Assembly: GCA_007130265.1 (NCBI GenBank) | Contig: SLST01000212.1 | Coordinates: forward strand, 1-14,118 | Length of the DNA stretch: 14,118 bases | Direction: 5' to 3' | Source of the DNA: Spirochaetales bacterium | GTDB lineage: Bacteria; Spirochaetota; Spirochaetia; DSM-27196; SLST01 | Shown: one piece after another, positions 1 to 6,446 of the stretch | Position numbering within the stretch: the stretch's first letter is position 1 | How the letters are laid out: every line of letters starts with the position of its first letter | Made by a program: the position numbers and the translations under genes | The notes under the pieces: model-generated | The model's input: only the letters and a program-made list of their open reading frames with translations | Databases searched by the model: none | What the model was told of the DNA's origin: nothing

Positions 1-596
1 CCCGCGCTGCGGCGCGGGTCGACCCCTGAGAGAAAGGCGATCTCCTGGAAGCTTGCGTTGCCGTACCCGGCGACGATCGCCCGTTTTCCGACGAAGAGCG
101 GTTTCAGCCGCTGTTTTCTCCCGGCGAGCGCGCGGCGGAAACTCGCTCGCGTGAACTCCGGCTCTCCCGGACAGAGCACATCGCCGAAGTCGCGGGCGTA
201 AACGTAGAGCGATGCCAGGTCGTCGTCGGTCCGTGCCTGGACGGTCCCCATCCCCGTGAGCTTCACCTGCAGCGTCGAGGCCGGCTCGAGGTGCAGCGAC
301 ACGTGTGCCGCCCCAATCGGATGGTGACCTTCGAGCAGGCGTACGGTGCCTCCGTACTCGGGGCCTACGACCAGATGCCGGCCCCCGGCCATCGTGAGCA
401 CGAGCAGTACCCCCCGCCCGCATACCGACTCGACTTCCGCCCCAACGAGCACCTCGAACCGATCCGGGTTGACGAACCCTATGCGCGAAAGGCGTTCAAC
501 GTCGCGCAACTCAAAGGCGGTGACCCTCCTGCCCGGAAGCTCGGTCAGCGCGCGGTTGGCGAGCACGCGGATCTCGGGCCCCTCGATACTGATCAT
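1..596 (-). CDS. Fpg/Nei-family DNA glycosylase-like protein, 3' end cut by window
   Basis: This gene is read from an ATG at 594-596 behind a good GGGAGAGG ribosome site, and 198 codons are visible. The N-terminus MISIEGPEIRVL lines up with the Nei start (M-P-E-G-P-E-I-R). Residues about 165-196 form the helix-two-turn-helix (H2TH) region with the family signature G177-Y-G-N180 followed by E185. Fpg/Nei enzymes excise oxidised bases using the N-terminal proline as Schiff-base nucleophile. Here that proline is replaced by Ile4, with two extra residues ahead of it, while the following glutamate is kept as Glu5. Base excision by the classical mechanism is therefore doubtful. I recall Fpg-like proteins in Firmicutes with a similarly altered N-terminus. 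The zinc-finger end lies outside the window. It could be a DNA-binding or lesion-binding relative rather than an active glycosylase. Family assignment is fairly sure, activity is not. Confidence 0.75.
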   Translation of the reverse strand, partial: MISIEGPEIRVLANRALTELPGRRVTAFELRDVERLSRIGFVNPDRFEVLVGAEVESVCGRGVLLVLTMAGGRHLVVGPEYGGTVRLLEGHHPIGAAHVSLHLEPASTLQVKLTGMGTVQARTDDDLASLYVYARDFGDVLCPGEPEFTRASFRRALAGRKQRLKPLFVGKRAIVAGYGNASFQEIAFLSGVDPRRSA

Positions 597-619
597 GATG
601 TCCTCTCCCCATGTCGACG

Positions 620-644
620 ATTCTACCCCGTTTTGGCGAAAACG
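620..644 (-). promoter_or_regulatory. Possible promoter and operator for the Fpg/Nei-like gene
   Basis: On the minus strand a TAGAAT box (5 of 6 to the -10 consensus, at 620-625) lies about 25 nt before the start codon. Just upstream of it is a perfect inverted repeat, CGTTTT-N4-AAAACG (629-644). No convincing -35 hexamer sits 16-18 nt upstream, so an activator or other factor may be needed, or the box may be chance. The repeat occupies the space where a regulator would overlap polymerase. Confidence 0.3.
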
Positions 645-663
645 ACGCGGCCAGGCGCGATCC

Positions 664-696
664 TGACGTCATCAATGTCCCTATCGCACTCGAGTG
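664..696. promoter_or_regulatory. Two palindromes in the divergent intergenic region
   Basis: Between the Fpg-like gene and the glycoside hydrolase lie two perfect palindromes: TGACGTCA (664-671) and CACTCGAGTG (687-696). The second is a 10-bp palindrome with a central CG, the kind of symmetry seen in many operators of sugar-responsive repressors. No clear sigma70 promoter for the hydrolase was found: TTGATA at 722-727 is a good -35, but the best -10 (TAGAGT, 743-748) is only 15 nt away and too close to the ribosome site. Function is inferred only from position and symmetry. Confidence 0.22.
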
Positions 697-765
697 AGCA
701 TTGGATGCATACAGTCCTCTGTTGATATCGTCGGTGTTCCGGTAGAGTAGCGGCAAGGAGCGAAA

Positions 766-2193
766 ATGACCGCAGAGCAGTACTGTCGATTCGAAGTGAC
801 CATGAACGGACCATCATCCGGAAATCCGTACCGTGAGGTCGAGCTCTTCGCCGACTTCCGCATCGCCAACCGCATCGTACCGATACGGGGGTTCTACGAC
901 GGCGGGGGGCGGTATCGCATCAGGTTCATGCCCGATGAGCCGGGCGAGTGGAGCTGGGCCACGAGGAGTAACGCGGGGGCGCTCGACGGGCAGACGGGAG
1001 TCGTGACGGTTACGCCGGCTGCCGACGGTAATCATGGTCCGGTGACGGTGGTCGGCACGCGGATCGCGTACGCCGACCGGACGCCGTACATCCCCGTGGG
1101 CACGACCTGCTACGCGTGGGCGCACCAGGACAAAGCGATGCGCGATGAGACGATCGCGACGCTTGCCGCGAGCCCCTTCACCAAGATCCGGATGTGCGTC
1201 TTCCCCAAGCACTACCGGTACAACCTGAACGAACCGGAGCACTTCGTCTTTCCCGGATCGCTTGCCGACGGGTTTGACCTGAATGGCTTCAACCCGGACT
1301 TCTTCGCCTCCTTCGAGGCGGAGCTCGACCGACTTCTCGAGCTCGGAATCGAGGCCGACCTCATCCTCTTTCATCCCTACGACCGGTGGGGGTTCCAGAA
1401 CCTGCCGGAGGACGTGGAGGAGCGGTACCTCGCCTATGTTGTCGCTCGTTTTGCTTCGTTCCGCAACGTCTGGTGGTCCATGGCGAACGAGTGGGACTTC
1501 ATGAAGGAGAAGAACGAGCAGGACTTTCACCGCTATTTCCGGATCGTTCAGCGCGAAGACCCGTACGCTCATCCGCGCGGCGTGCACAACGGGCACGTCT
1601 TCTACGACCATGCGCTGCCGTGGGTGACGCACGCGTCGATCCAGCGCTCGGACACCGAGCGGTGCGCCGAGTGGGTCTCCCAATACGGGAAGCCGGTCGT
1701 GATCGACGAGTGCTGCTATGAGGGCGACATCCGCGAAGGGTGGGGCAACATATCCGCGAGAGAGCTCATGCGCAGGCAGTGGACGGCCGTTGCGAACGGC
1801 GGATGGCCGGGCGCCCATGGTGAGACCTACCACAACGACGAGGAGGTGCTCTGGTGGTCGAAGGGGCGCAGACTCATCGGCGAGGCGCCCGCACGGATCG
1901 CCTTCATGCGGAGGATCCTCGAAGAGTCGCCGGTCGAGCGGCTCTCGGCGAAGCGAGCGAACTGGGATCTCGTCTGCCTGAACGCCGGTGACGACTACAT
2001 GCTCTACTACCTCGGCTTTCAGCGGCCCTCCTGGAAGGACCTGGCACTACCGGAAGGCCGGGAGTACACGATCGACGTGATCGACACCTGGGAGATGACC
2101 GTGACGCGGCTCGATGGGACGTTCAGCGCCGAGGTGCGTGTCCCGCTCCCCGCGAAGGAGTACCAGGCGATCAGGGCGACGGCGAATGCGTGA
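766..2193 (+). CDS. DUF5060/DUF4038-type (beta/alpha)8 glycoside hydrolase, cytoplasmic
   Basis: The 475-residue protein starts at an ATG five nt after AAGGAG. Residues about 8-90 resemble the DUF5060 beta-sandwich found ahead of some glycoside hydrolases (R-F-M-P-D-E-P-G-E-W motif at 53-62). Residues about 95-385 resemble a clan-A TIM barrel of the DUF4038/apiosidase-like group. The last ~85 residues form a small C-terminal beta domain (DUF5605-like). Candidate catalytic acids are Glu242 in the WWSMANEW segment (acid/base, the classic Asn-Glu pair after strand 4) and Glu315 in VVIDE (nucleophile). There is no signal peptide, so it should act on an imported oligosaccharide or glycoside in the cytoplasm. 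No sugar transporter or sugar regulator is adjacent, so the substrate cannot be named. Family-level call is good; the GH number is uncertain. Confidence 0.8.
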   Translation: MTAEQYCRFEVTMNGPSSGNPYREVELFADFRIANRIVPIRGFYDGGGRYRIRFMPDEPGEWSWATRSNAGALDGQTGVVTVTPAADGNHGPVTVVGTRIAYADRTPYIPVGTTCYAWAHQDKAMRDETIATLAASPFTKIRMCVFPKHYRYNLNEPEHFVFPGSLADGFDLNGFNPDFFASFEAELDRLLELGIEADLILFHPYDRWGFQNLPEDVEERYLAYVVARFASFRNVWWSMANEWDFMKEKNEQDFHRYFRIVQREDPYAHPRGVHNGHVFYDHALPWVTHASIQRSDTERCAEWVSQYGKPVVIDECCYEGDIREGWGNISARELMRRQWTAVANGGWPGAHGETYHNDEEVLWWSKGRRLIGEAPARIAFMRRILEESPVERLSAKRANWDLVCLNAGDDYMLYYLGFQRPSWKDLALPEGREYTIDVIDTWEMTVTRLDGTFSAEVRVPLPAKEYQAIRATANA

Positions 2194-2214
2194 GCGCGAG
2201 GAGGACCTCACGCA
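2187..2214 (+). terminator. Hairpin over the stop codon of the glycoside hydrolase gene
   Basis: A perfect 8-bp inverted repeat, TGCGTGAG (2187-2194) and CTCACGCA (2207-2214), brackets a 12-nt loop and includes the TGA stop at 2191-2193. No T-run follows, so it is at best a weak or factor-assisted terminator, or an mRNA-stabilising stem. Confidence 0.35.
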
Positions 2215-2377
2215 GGCGCAGACCGCCGCGCGCGGAACACCCACGCGCCGGGGATTGTCCCGCCGAAGCAGGTGCTCGACGTGCTCGTGACCGACGGAGA
2301 AACGGCGTGTTCGCGCGGCCGACGGTCGGGCGCCGGTCTTCCTCACCGAAAAACAGCCACCGGGAGTCTTCTTCGTC

Positions 2378-2406
2378 TTGTGAACGCTCCCGGACCGTTG
2401 TACTAT
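2378..2406 (+). promoter_or_regulatory. Sigma70-type promoter for the lipoprotein gene
   Basis: TTGTGA (2378-2383, 4 of 6) and TACTAT (2401-2406, 4 of 6) are separated by exactly 17 nt. Transcription would begin near 2413, giving a leader of about 44 nt that ends in the GGAGGAG ribosome site. Together with the hairpin after the upstream gene, this suggests the lipoprotein is transcribed on its own. The 263-base gap between the two genes otherwise holds nothing I can name. Confidence 0.55.
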
Positions 2407-2456
2407 CGTGGTCGGGCGGACCGGACAGAGCCGATCCGTACTGCATGGAGGAGTAT

Positions 2457-3053
2457 ATGAGACGAATGAGCAAGCGAGTGTTGGCGGTTCTGGTCGTGCT
2501 GGTCGCGATTGCCGTGCTGGGTTCCTGCAACTGGATGCTGAGCCCGTTCAACCACATGAGCATCGACGGAGACCGGTACGCTCTGGACGATCTGTACATC
2601 GAGTACTACGGCAGCTGGGGTGAGGGCGGCGCGCACAATCTCGATCTGGTCTTCGTGTCCGACGGCCTGACCGTGAGCCGGGCCGGGTATTCGGGTTCCG
2701 GAGAGGCGCTCTACATCGAGCTGTTTTCAAGCTCCTGGGACCTCGAGAGCGGCGCCTACCGCTATAGCGACACGTATCGTGCCGAAACCTTCAGCCAAGC
2801 CGACGCCGTAGTCGGATGGAGCGTCGGAGGCGAGTTCGATAAGGGCTATGCCGTGACCGGTGGACAGGTACACGTGCGCAGTACGCTTGGAGGCGGCTAC
2901 GTGATCGAGTTCGACTTCCAGGCCCTCGACGTCTTCACGGGCTCCGACGTCGACATAACGGGCCGGTTCCGGGGACGGGAGACCGACCGGTTCAACTACA
3001 GCTTGTCTTTCTCGGAGCAACCCGCCGAGCAGAAACGGATGCAGCTGCGATAG
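2457..3053 (+). CDS. Uncharacterised lipoprotein
   Basis: The chosen ATG at 2457 sits five nt after GGAGG (2447-2451) and gives 198 residues. The reading frame is open upstream to about 2190, but the upstream part is arginine-rich junk that would bury the signal peptide. The N-terminus is a classic lipoprotein signal: basic MRRMSKR, a hydrophobic run at 8-20, then lipobox Leu-Gly-Ser-Cys with Cys24 as the lipidated residue. The mature part is short, rich in Tyr, Gly, Ser and alternating hydrophobics (for example a Tyr-Ile-Glu-Leu-Phe-Ser segment and Leu-Glu-Ser-Gly-Ala-Tyr-Arg-Tyr), which suggests an all-beta fold exposed at the cell envelope. No enzyme motif is visible. I do not recognise a named family. 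It is probably monocistronic, with its own promoter and a hairpin after the stop. Confidence 0.8.
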   Translation: MRRMSKRVLAVLVVLVAIAVLGSCNWMLSPFNHMSIDGDRYALDDLYIEYYGSWGEGGAHNLDLVFVSDGLTVSRAGYSGSGEALYIELFSSSWDLESGAYRYSDTYRAETFSQADAVVGWSVGGEFDKGYAVTGGQVHVRSTLGGGYVIEFDFQALDVFTGSDVDITGRFRGRETDRFNYSLSFSEQPAEQKRMQLR

Positions 3054-3063
3054 AGGTTGCCTG

Positions 3064-3097
3064 CCTCCCTGCGGCGCTTGACGGCGTCGCCGGGAGG
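3064..3097 (+). terminator. Hairpin downstream of the lipoprotein gene
   Basis: Arms CCTCCCTGCGGCG (3064-3076) and CGTCGCCGGGAGG (3085-3097) pair over 13 positions with two mismatches around an 8-nt loop, starting 10 nt after the stop codon. There is no U-tract. Likely a terminator of the GC-rich, U-poor kind. Confidence 0.4.
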
Positions 3098-3195
3098 TAC
3101 GGCGCTTCTCCTCCTTGTTCCGGTGCCGGAAAACGGTTCAATACCTCTGAAAACCTAGTGATCTTCTCTTCACGAATCGTCATAGTAGCCGGATT

Positions 3196-4185
3196 ATGAG
3201 CTCCATCGAATTACCGAACACGGATGACCCGCTGCTCACGCGTCTTGCCTTTGGCGTGGGGCGGTTACACAAGCACGACCTGGGGACCGCGTACCGTACC
3301 GTTCGCACGGCGTACGATCACGGTATCCGGCACTTTGACACGTCGGTCTACTACGGCTTCGGGCTCGGGCAGACGGTGCTCGGACAGCTGATAGCAGACG
3401 TGGGCGATCGCGACGCGCTCTTTATCTCCACGAAGATCGGGCACTTCCAGAAGGAGTTCCCCGGTGCGAAGAAGCTCTACCGCAACGAAGAGGCGCTCTG
3501 GGGACTCGTGCACGAGTGTTACCGGCAGCTGCGGGGTCCGATCGATCTCCTGCAGATACACGAAGCCGACCTCTCAGTCTGGTGGGATTCGAGCGAGCCG
3601 GAGGAAGGCCACCGGTTCGTGCAGGCCGACGTCGAGTACGAGTTCAGACCCGCGCCGGTGATGCGCGCAATCGAGCGGGCCCGAGAGAGCGGCGTGTGTC
3701 GGTACATAGGAGCGACCGGGAACACGAGCGAAGCACTCTCGCGCGTGGTCTCCGCGATCGACGTGGATACCGTCATGTGTGCCTACAACCTGGACCCGAT
3801 CTTCCGGGGGGCGCAGACGAACCTCCTCCCCGTCGTTCGCGAGCGCGGACTCTTCTACCTGTCCGCGGGACTCCTGCAGGGCGGTTCGTACGTGCGACCG
3901 CGCAACTTCGACCGCTGGTTCCACCGCGACGAGCGAATCGTCGAGCGGTTCACCCGGTACGCGGAGATCCAGGAGGCATCCGGACTCACCGGAGCGGAGC
4001 TCGTCTCGAGGTGGATGCTCTCCGTCCCCGACGTCGGCTGCTGGGTGCTCGGCGCCTCACACCCGGACCAGGTGGACGAGACGATGCGGGTCCTTCGCAA
4101 AGGCCCGCTTCCCGCGGACCTGCAGGCGGCGCTGGACGCGCTTGCCCTCCCCGGCGTCGACCCCTTCTCGAGCTTCCCGGGGTAG
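3196..4185 (+). CDS. Aldo/keto reductase family oxidoreductase
   Basis: The 329-residue protein has the aldo/keto reductase barrel and all four catalytic-tetrad positions: Asp48 and Tyr53 in the F-D-T-S-x-x-Y segment, Lys80 in S-T-K, and His122 in L-L-Q-I-H. The family reduces carbonyls or oxidises sugars with NAD(P)H. A loop of about 30 residues after His122, rich in acidic and aromatic residues (W129, W130), probably shapes the substrate pocket. The overall pattern resembles the aldose/L-fucose dehydrogenase-like branch, but the substrate is unknown. The first usable start after the in-frame stop at 3148-3150 is the ATG at 3196, and it lacks a Shine-Dalgarno sequence. A hexamer CATAGT at 3181-3186 would place a transcript start almost at the ATG, so a leaderless message is possible. 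No operon partner is evident. Confidence 0.88.
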   Translation: MSSIELPNTDDPLLTRLAFGVGRLHKHDLGTAYRTVRTAYDHGIRHFDTSVYYGFGLGQTVLGQLIADVGDRDALFISTKIGHFQKEFPGAKKLYRNEEALWGLVHECYRQLRGPIDLLQIHEADLSVWWDSSEPEEGHRFVQADVEYEFRPAPVMRAIERARESGVCRYIGATGNTSEALSRVVSAIDVDTVMCAYNLDPIFRGAQTNLLPVVRERGLFYLSAGLLQGGSYVRPRNFDRWFHRDERIVERFTRYAEIQEASGLTGAELVSRWMLSVPDVGCWVLGASHPDQVDETMRVLRKGPLPADLQAALDALALPGVDPFSSFPG

Positions 4186-4229
4186 TCGCCCGGTTCGGCG
4201 TCGATCTCGTCGTCAGCCCACTGTCACAT

Positions 4230-4258
4230 TTGCATTCCATACCCCGGTATGGTATATT
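4230..4258 (+). promoter_or_regulatory. Promoter with a palindromic operator in the spacer
   Basis: TTGCAT (4230-4235) and TATATT (4253-4258, 5 of 6 to the -10 consensus) are 17 nt apart. The spacer holds an inverted repeat, CCATACC-CC-GGTATGG (4237-4252), ending exactly at the -10 box. A third GGTAT follows directly, so ATACC...GGTAT half-sites can be read with 2- or 7-nt spacing. The ATACC/GGTAT symmetry recalls CsoR/CstR-type operators and the spacer position recalls MerR-type control. The regulator itself is not in the window. Confidence 0.5.
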
Positions 4259-4294
4259 TGACAGAGTGACGCGCGACAGGGGAGGAGGTGAGCG

Positions 4295-4642
4295 ATGATG
4301 CATGGAATGGGCATGATGGGAGGCTTCGGGCTGCTGTGGATCCTCATCCCCGTCGTACTGGGTATCGCGGTGGTCTCCGTCCTGCGGAACCGCGAAAAGA
4401 AGCGTATCGATCCCTCCGAATCCCGCCGGGAGCTCAGACAGGGAAGCGACGCGCTCGACCAGACGATCTTCCGACTCGCGCGCCGGCACAACGGCCGGCT
4501 GACCGTTTCGGATGTGGTCGTCGAATCACGGTTGAGCGTACGCGAAGCGGAGGCGGCCTTGAACGACCTGGTTGACGGCACGCACGTGACGATGGAAATC
4601 ACCGAGAACGGTTCTGTCGTCTACGAGTTTCCCGAGCTGTGA
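4295..4642 (+). CDS. Small Met/His-rich membrane protein with C-terminal winged-helix domain
   Basis: The 115-residue protein starts at the first of two tandem ATGs behind GGAGGAGG (4281-4288). The N-terminus MMHGMGMMGG is rich in Met, His and Gly, a composition common near copper or soft-metal handling. One transmembrane helix spans about 11-30, followed by a basic stop-transfer segment (RNREKK). Residues about 52-115 look like a winged helix: a helix with I-F-R-L-A-R, then G-R-L-T-V-S-D-V, a recognition-type helix around S81-L92, and a hairpin ending Val-Tyr-Glu-Phe-Pro-Glu-Leu. Similar tails occur in small regulatory or scaffold proteins. The cytosolic tail could sense, bind DNA from the membrane, or pair with a partner. 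Its promoter carries a strong palindrome, so it is probably inducible. No named family recognised. Confidence 0.72.
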   Translation: MMHGMGMMGGFGLLWILIPVVLGIAVVSVLRNREKKRIDPSESRRELRQGSDALDQTIFRLARRHNGRLTVSDVVVESRLSVREAEAALNDLVDGTHVTMEITENGSVVYEFPEL

Positions 4643-4650
4643 CAGTCGCA

Positions 4651-4675
4651 GGCGCGGCGGAACCACCGCCGCGCC
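4651..4675. terminator. Strong GC hairpin between convergent genes
   Basis: A perfect 10-bp inverted repeat, GGCGCGGCGG and CCGCCGCGCC, around a 5-nt loop (AACCA) starts 9 nt after the stop codon at 4640-4642. It lies between two convergent genes and could work in both directions. No T-run follows on either strand. Confidence 0.6.
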
Positions 4676-4687
4676 CGTCCACCGCCA

Positions 4688-4707
4688 AGCGGCGCTGTTC
4701 GGCCGCT
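4688..4707 (-). terminator. Hairpin at the groEL stop codon
   Basis: AGCGGC (4688-4693) and GCCGCT (4702-4707) form a perfect 6-bp stem with an 8-nt loop immediately after the groEL coding sequence. Together with the 4651-4675 hairpin it would separate groEL from the convergent winged-helix gene. Confidence 0.35.
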
Positions 4708-6332
4708 CAGTAGTCGTAGTCTTCAGAACCTGCCGCCGGGGCAGGCGTCTTTTCGGGAACATCGGACACCGCGACCTCGGTCGTCAGGAGGATACTCGCG
4801 ACCGACGCCGCGTTCTGCAGTGCCGACCGTGTGACCTTCGCCGGGTCGACGATTCCCGACTTCACGACATCCACCCATTCGAGCCGCTGTGCGTCGAAGG
4901 CGACCCCCTCCTTCTCGCGGAGCGCACGCTCGGCGATGATCGCGCCGTCGAGCCCCGCGTTGACCGCGATCTGCCTCGTCGGTTCCTCGAGAGCGCGCCG
5001 GACGATCATGAAGCCGGCGCGCTGGTCGCGGTTGAGCCCTTCAAGGCTTTCCCTGTCGAGAGCCTTGACCGCACGCAGCAGCGCGAGGCCGCCGCCGGCA
5101 ACGATGCCCTCGTCGAGAGCGGCTCGTGTCGCTGAGAGCGCGTCCTCAACGCGGTGCTTGCGCTCCTTGAGCTCCACCTCCGTGGCCGCGCCGATATTCA
5201 GCACCGCCACGCCGCCTGCGAGCTTGGCGACGCGCTCTTCGAGCTTCTCGCGGTCGTAGTCCGACGTCGTCTCCTCGATCTGGTGTCTGATCTGGCCGAC
5301 GCGGCCGGTGATATCGGCCCTCTTCCCGGCCCCTTCGATGATTGTCGTCTCTTCTTTTGCGATCTTGATCGTCTTGGCGCTTCCGAGCGTCGACACGTCG
5401 GTGCTCTCGAGCTTCATCCCCAGCTCCTCACTGACGACCTGGCCGCCGGTGAGTACCGCGATATCCTCGAGCATCGCCTTCCGTCGGTCACCGAACCCCG
5501 GCGCCTTGACCGCGCACACCTTGACCGTGCCGCGCAGGTTGTTGACGACCATCGTTGCAAGAGCCTCGCCCTCGACGTCTTCGGCGATGATCAGGAGAGG
5601 CCTGCCGGCGTCGGCGACCTTCTCCAGGATGGGGAGGATATCCTTGAGCGCGGAGATCTTCTTGTCATGGATGAGTACGAACGGATTCTCCAGGACCGCG
5701 GTCATGGTCTCGCGGTTCGTCGCGAAGTGCGGCGAGATGTAGCCGCGGTCGAACTGCATCCCTTCCACGATCTCCATGTGCGTCTCGATGGACTTCGACT
5801 CCTCAACCGTGACCACGCCGTCCTTGCCGACACGTTCCATCGCGTCGGCGATCAGGTCGCCAATCGTCCGGTCGTTGTTTGCCGAGATCGTCGCGACCTG
5901 CGCCGTCTCCTCCCGGCTCCTGATCGACTTCGCCTGCGCCCTGATCGCCTCAGACGCAATCTCCACCGCGTGGTCGATTCCCCGCTTCAGGTCCATCGGG
6001 TCGAGCCCGGCCGCCACGCTCTTGACCCCTTCCTTGAGAATCGACGAAGCGAGGACCGTTGCCGTGGTCGTGCCGTCTCCGGCGACGTCATTGGTCTTCT
6101 TCGCCGCCTCTTTCAGGAGCTGCGCGCCCATGTTCTCGAACGGCCGCGGGAGCTCTATCTCCTTCGCGATCGTCACCCCATCGTTCGTCACCGTGGGAGC
6201 TCCCCACTTCTTGCCGATGACCACGTTCCTTCCGCGTGGCCCGAGCGTTATCCGCACGGCGCTCGAAACTGCCTCAACACCCCGCATGAGTTCGCGTCTC
6301 GCGAGCTCGTCGAACACCAGCTGCTTTGCCAT
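4707..6332 (-). CDS. groEL: GroEL / Cpn60 chaperonin
   Basis: This is a full-length 541-residue group I chaperonin subunit, which forms the double-ring ATP-driven folding chamber. The start is the ATG at 6330-6332 (MAKQLVF), 9 nt after GGAGG. Upstream codons to 6401 are not GroEL-like and were excluded. Family landmarks are present: T-L-G-P-R-G-R-N (29-36), N-D-G-V-T-I-A-K (50-57) with Asp51 for ATP, G-D-G-T-T-T (85-90), V-K-A-P-G-F-G-D-R-R (275-284), catalytic Asp397 (equivalent to E. coli Asp398), and V-A-G-G-G (411-415). The tail ends in A-G-S-E-D-Y-D-Y and lacks the usual GGM repeats that line the chamber floor. No groES lies beside it and no CIRCE element (TTAGCACTC-N9-GAGTGCTAA) is upstream, so this may be a secondary copy or an unlinked gene under other control. 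Product identity is very secure. Confidence 0.97.
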   Translation of the reverse strand: MAKQLVFDELARRELMRGVEAVSSAVRITLGPRGRNVVIGKKWGAPTVTNDGVTIAKEIELPRPFENMGAQLLKEAAKKTNDVAGDGTTTATVLASSILKEGVKSVAAGLDPMDLKRGIDHAVEIASEAIRAQAKSIRSREETAQVATISANNDRTIGDLIADAMERVGKDGVVTVEESKSIETHMEIVEGMQFDRGYISPHFATNRETMTAVLENPFVLIHDKKISALKDILPILEKVADAGRPLLIIAEDVEGEALATMVVNNLRGTVKVCAVKAPGFGDRRKAMLEDIAVLTGGQVVSEELGMKLESTDVSTLGSAKTIKIAKEETTIIEGAGKRADITGRVGQIRHQIEETTSDYDREKLEERVAKLAGGVAVLNIGAATEVELKERKHRVEDALSATRAALDEGIVAGGGLALLRAVKALDRESLEGLNRDQRAGFMIVRRALEEPTRQIAVNAGLDGAIIAERALREKEGVAFDAQRLEWVDVVKSGIVDPAKVTRSALQNAASVASILLTTEVAVSDVPEKTPAPAAGSEDYDY

Positions 6333-6379
6333 GCCAGCGTACCTCCGAGATACAATGAGATAGAGAACAATCTGATGAG

Positions 6380-6408
6380 ATAATCCACTCGCGGCGAGCA
6401 AACGTCAA
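6380..6408 (-). promoter_or_regulatory. Sigma70-type promoter for groEL
   Basis: Read on the minus strand, TTGACG (6403-6408, 5 of 6) and GATTAT (6380-6385, 4 of 6) are separated by exactly 17 nt. The start would be near 6373, about 40 nt before the groEL ATG. The spacer holds an 11-bp inverted repeat, CTCGC-C-GCGAG (6389-6399), a possible operator. No CIRCE or sigma32-type heat-shock promoter was seen. Confidence 0.55.
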
Positions 6409-6430
6409 GAGGAACAATCGGAAAGCTGCA

Positions 6431-6439
6431 TGGTATAAT
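6431..6439 (+). promoter_or_regulatory. Perfect extended -10 for the PHP-Cache-NTase gene
   Basis: TGGTATAAT is a perfect extended -10 (TGn plus TATAAT). The weak -35 candidate, GGAACA (6411-6416), is 17 nt upstream of the TATAAT. Transcription would start near 6446, which coincides with the ATG at 6447 and implies a leaderless or nearly leaderless message. The box overlaps the ATG at 6438, which therefore cannot be the start for a transcript from this promoter. Confidence 0.5.
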
Positions 6440-6446
6440 GGAGCCA

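Noticed and set aside
1..18. A perfect 7-bp GC hairpin, CCCGCGC-TGCG-GCGCGGG, at the window edge
   Set aside because: It lies inside the coding frame of the Fpg-like gene, just after the H2TH motif, and such stems are expected by chance in GC-rich DNA.
814..1833. A 339-codon open frame antisense to the glycoside hydrolase
   Set aside because: It is a shadow of the coding frame; the hydrolase frame has catalytic motifs and a proper ribosome site.
2190..2456. An N-terminal extension of the lipoprotein frame starting at 2190
   Set aside because: The extra 89 residues are Arg/Ser-rich with no family resemblance, contain the promoter for the lipoprotein, and would put a lipoprotein signal peptide in the middle of a protein.
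6337..6343. A GCGTACC motif near the groEL ribosome site, matching the arms at 12516-12541
   Set aside because: It coincides with the GGAGGTACGC ribosome site and the same 7-mer also occurs inside coding sequence (for example near 6488 and 9231), so a single copy means little.
5154..6383. A 409-codon open frame antisense to groEL
   Set aside because: GC-rich genes often keep the opposite frame open. The product is Arg/Asp/Leu-rich with no domain, has no ribosome site, and the groEL frame is unmistakable.
6333..6401. A longer groEL start at 6401
   Set aside because: GroEL proteins begin at MAK; the upstream 23 codons overlap the predicted promoter and the ATG at 6332 has its own ribosome site.
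6333..6437. A CIRCE heat-shock element upstream of groEL
   Set aside because: Looked for TTAGCACTC-N9-GAGTGCTAA and found only the short CTCGC-C-GCGAG repeat, which does not fit.
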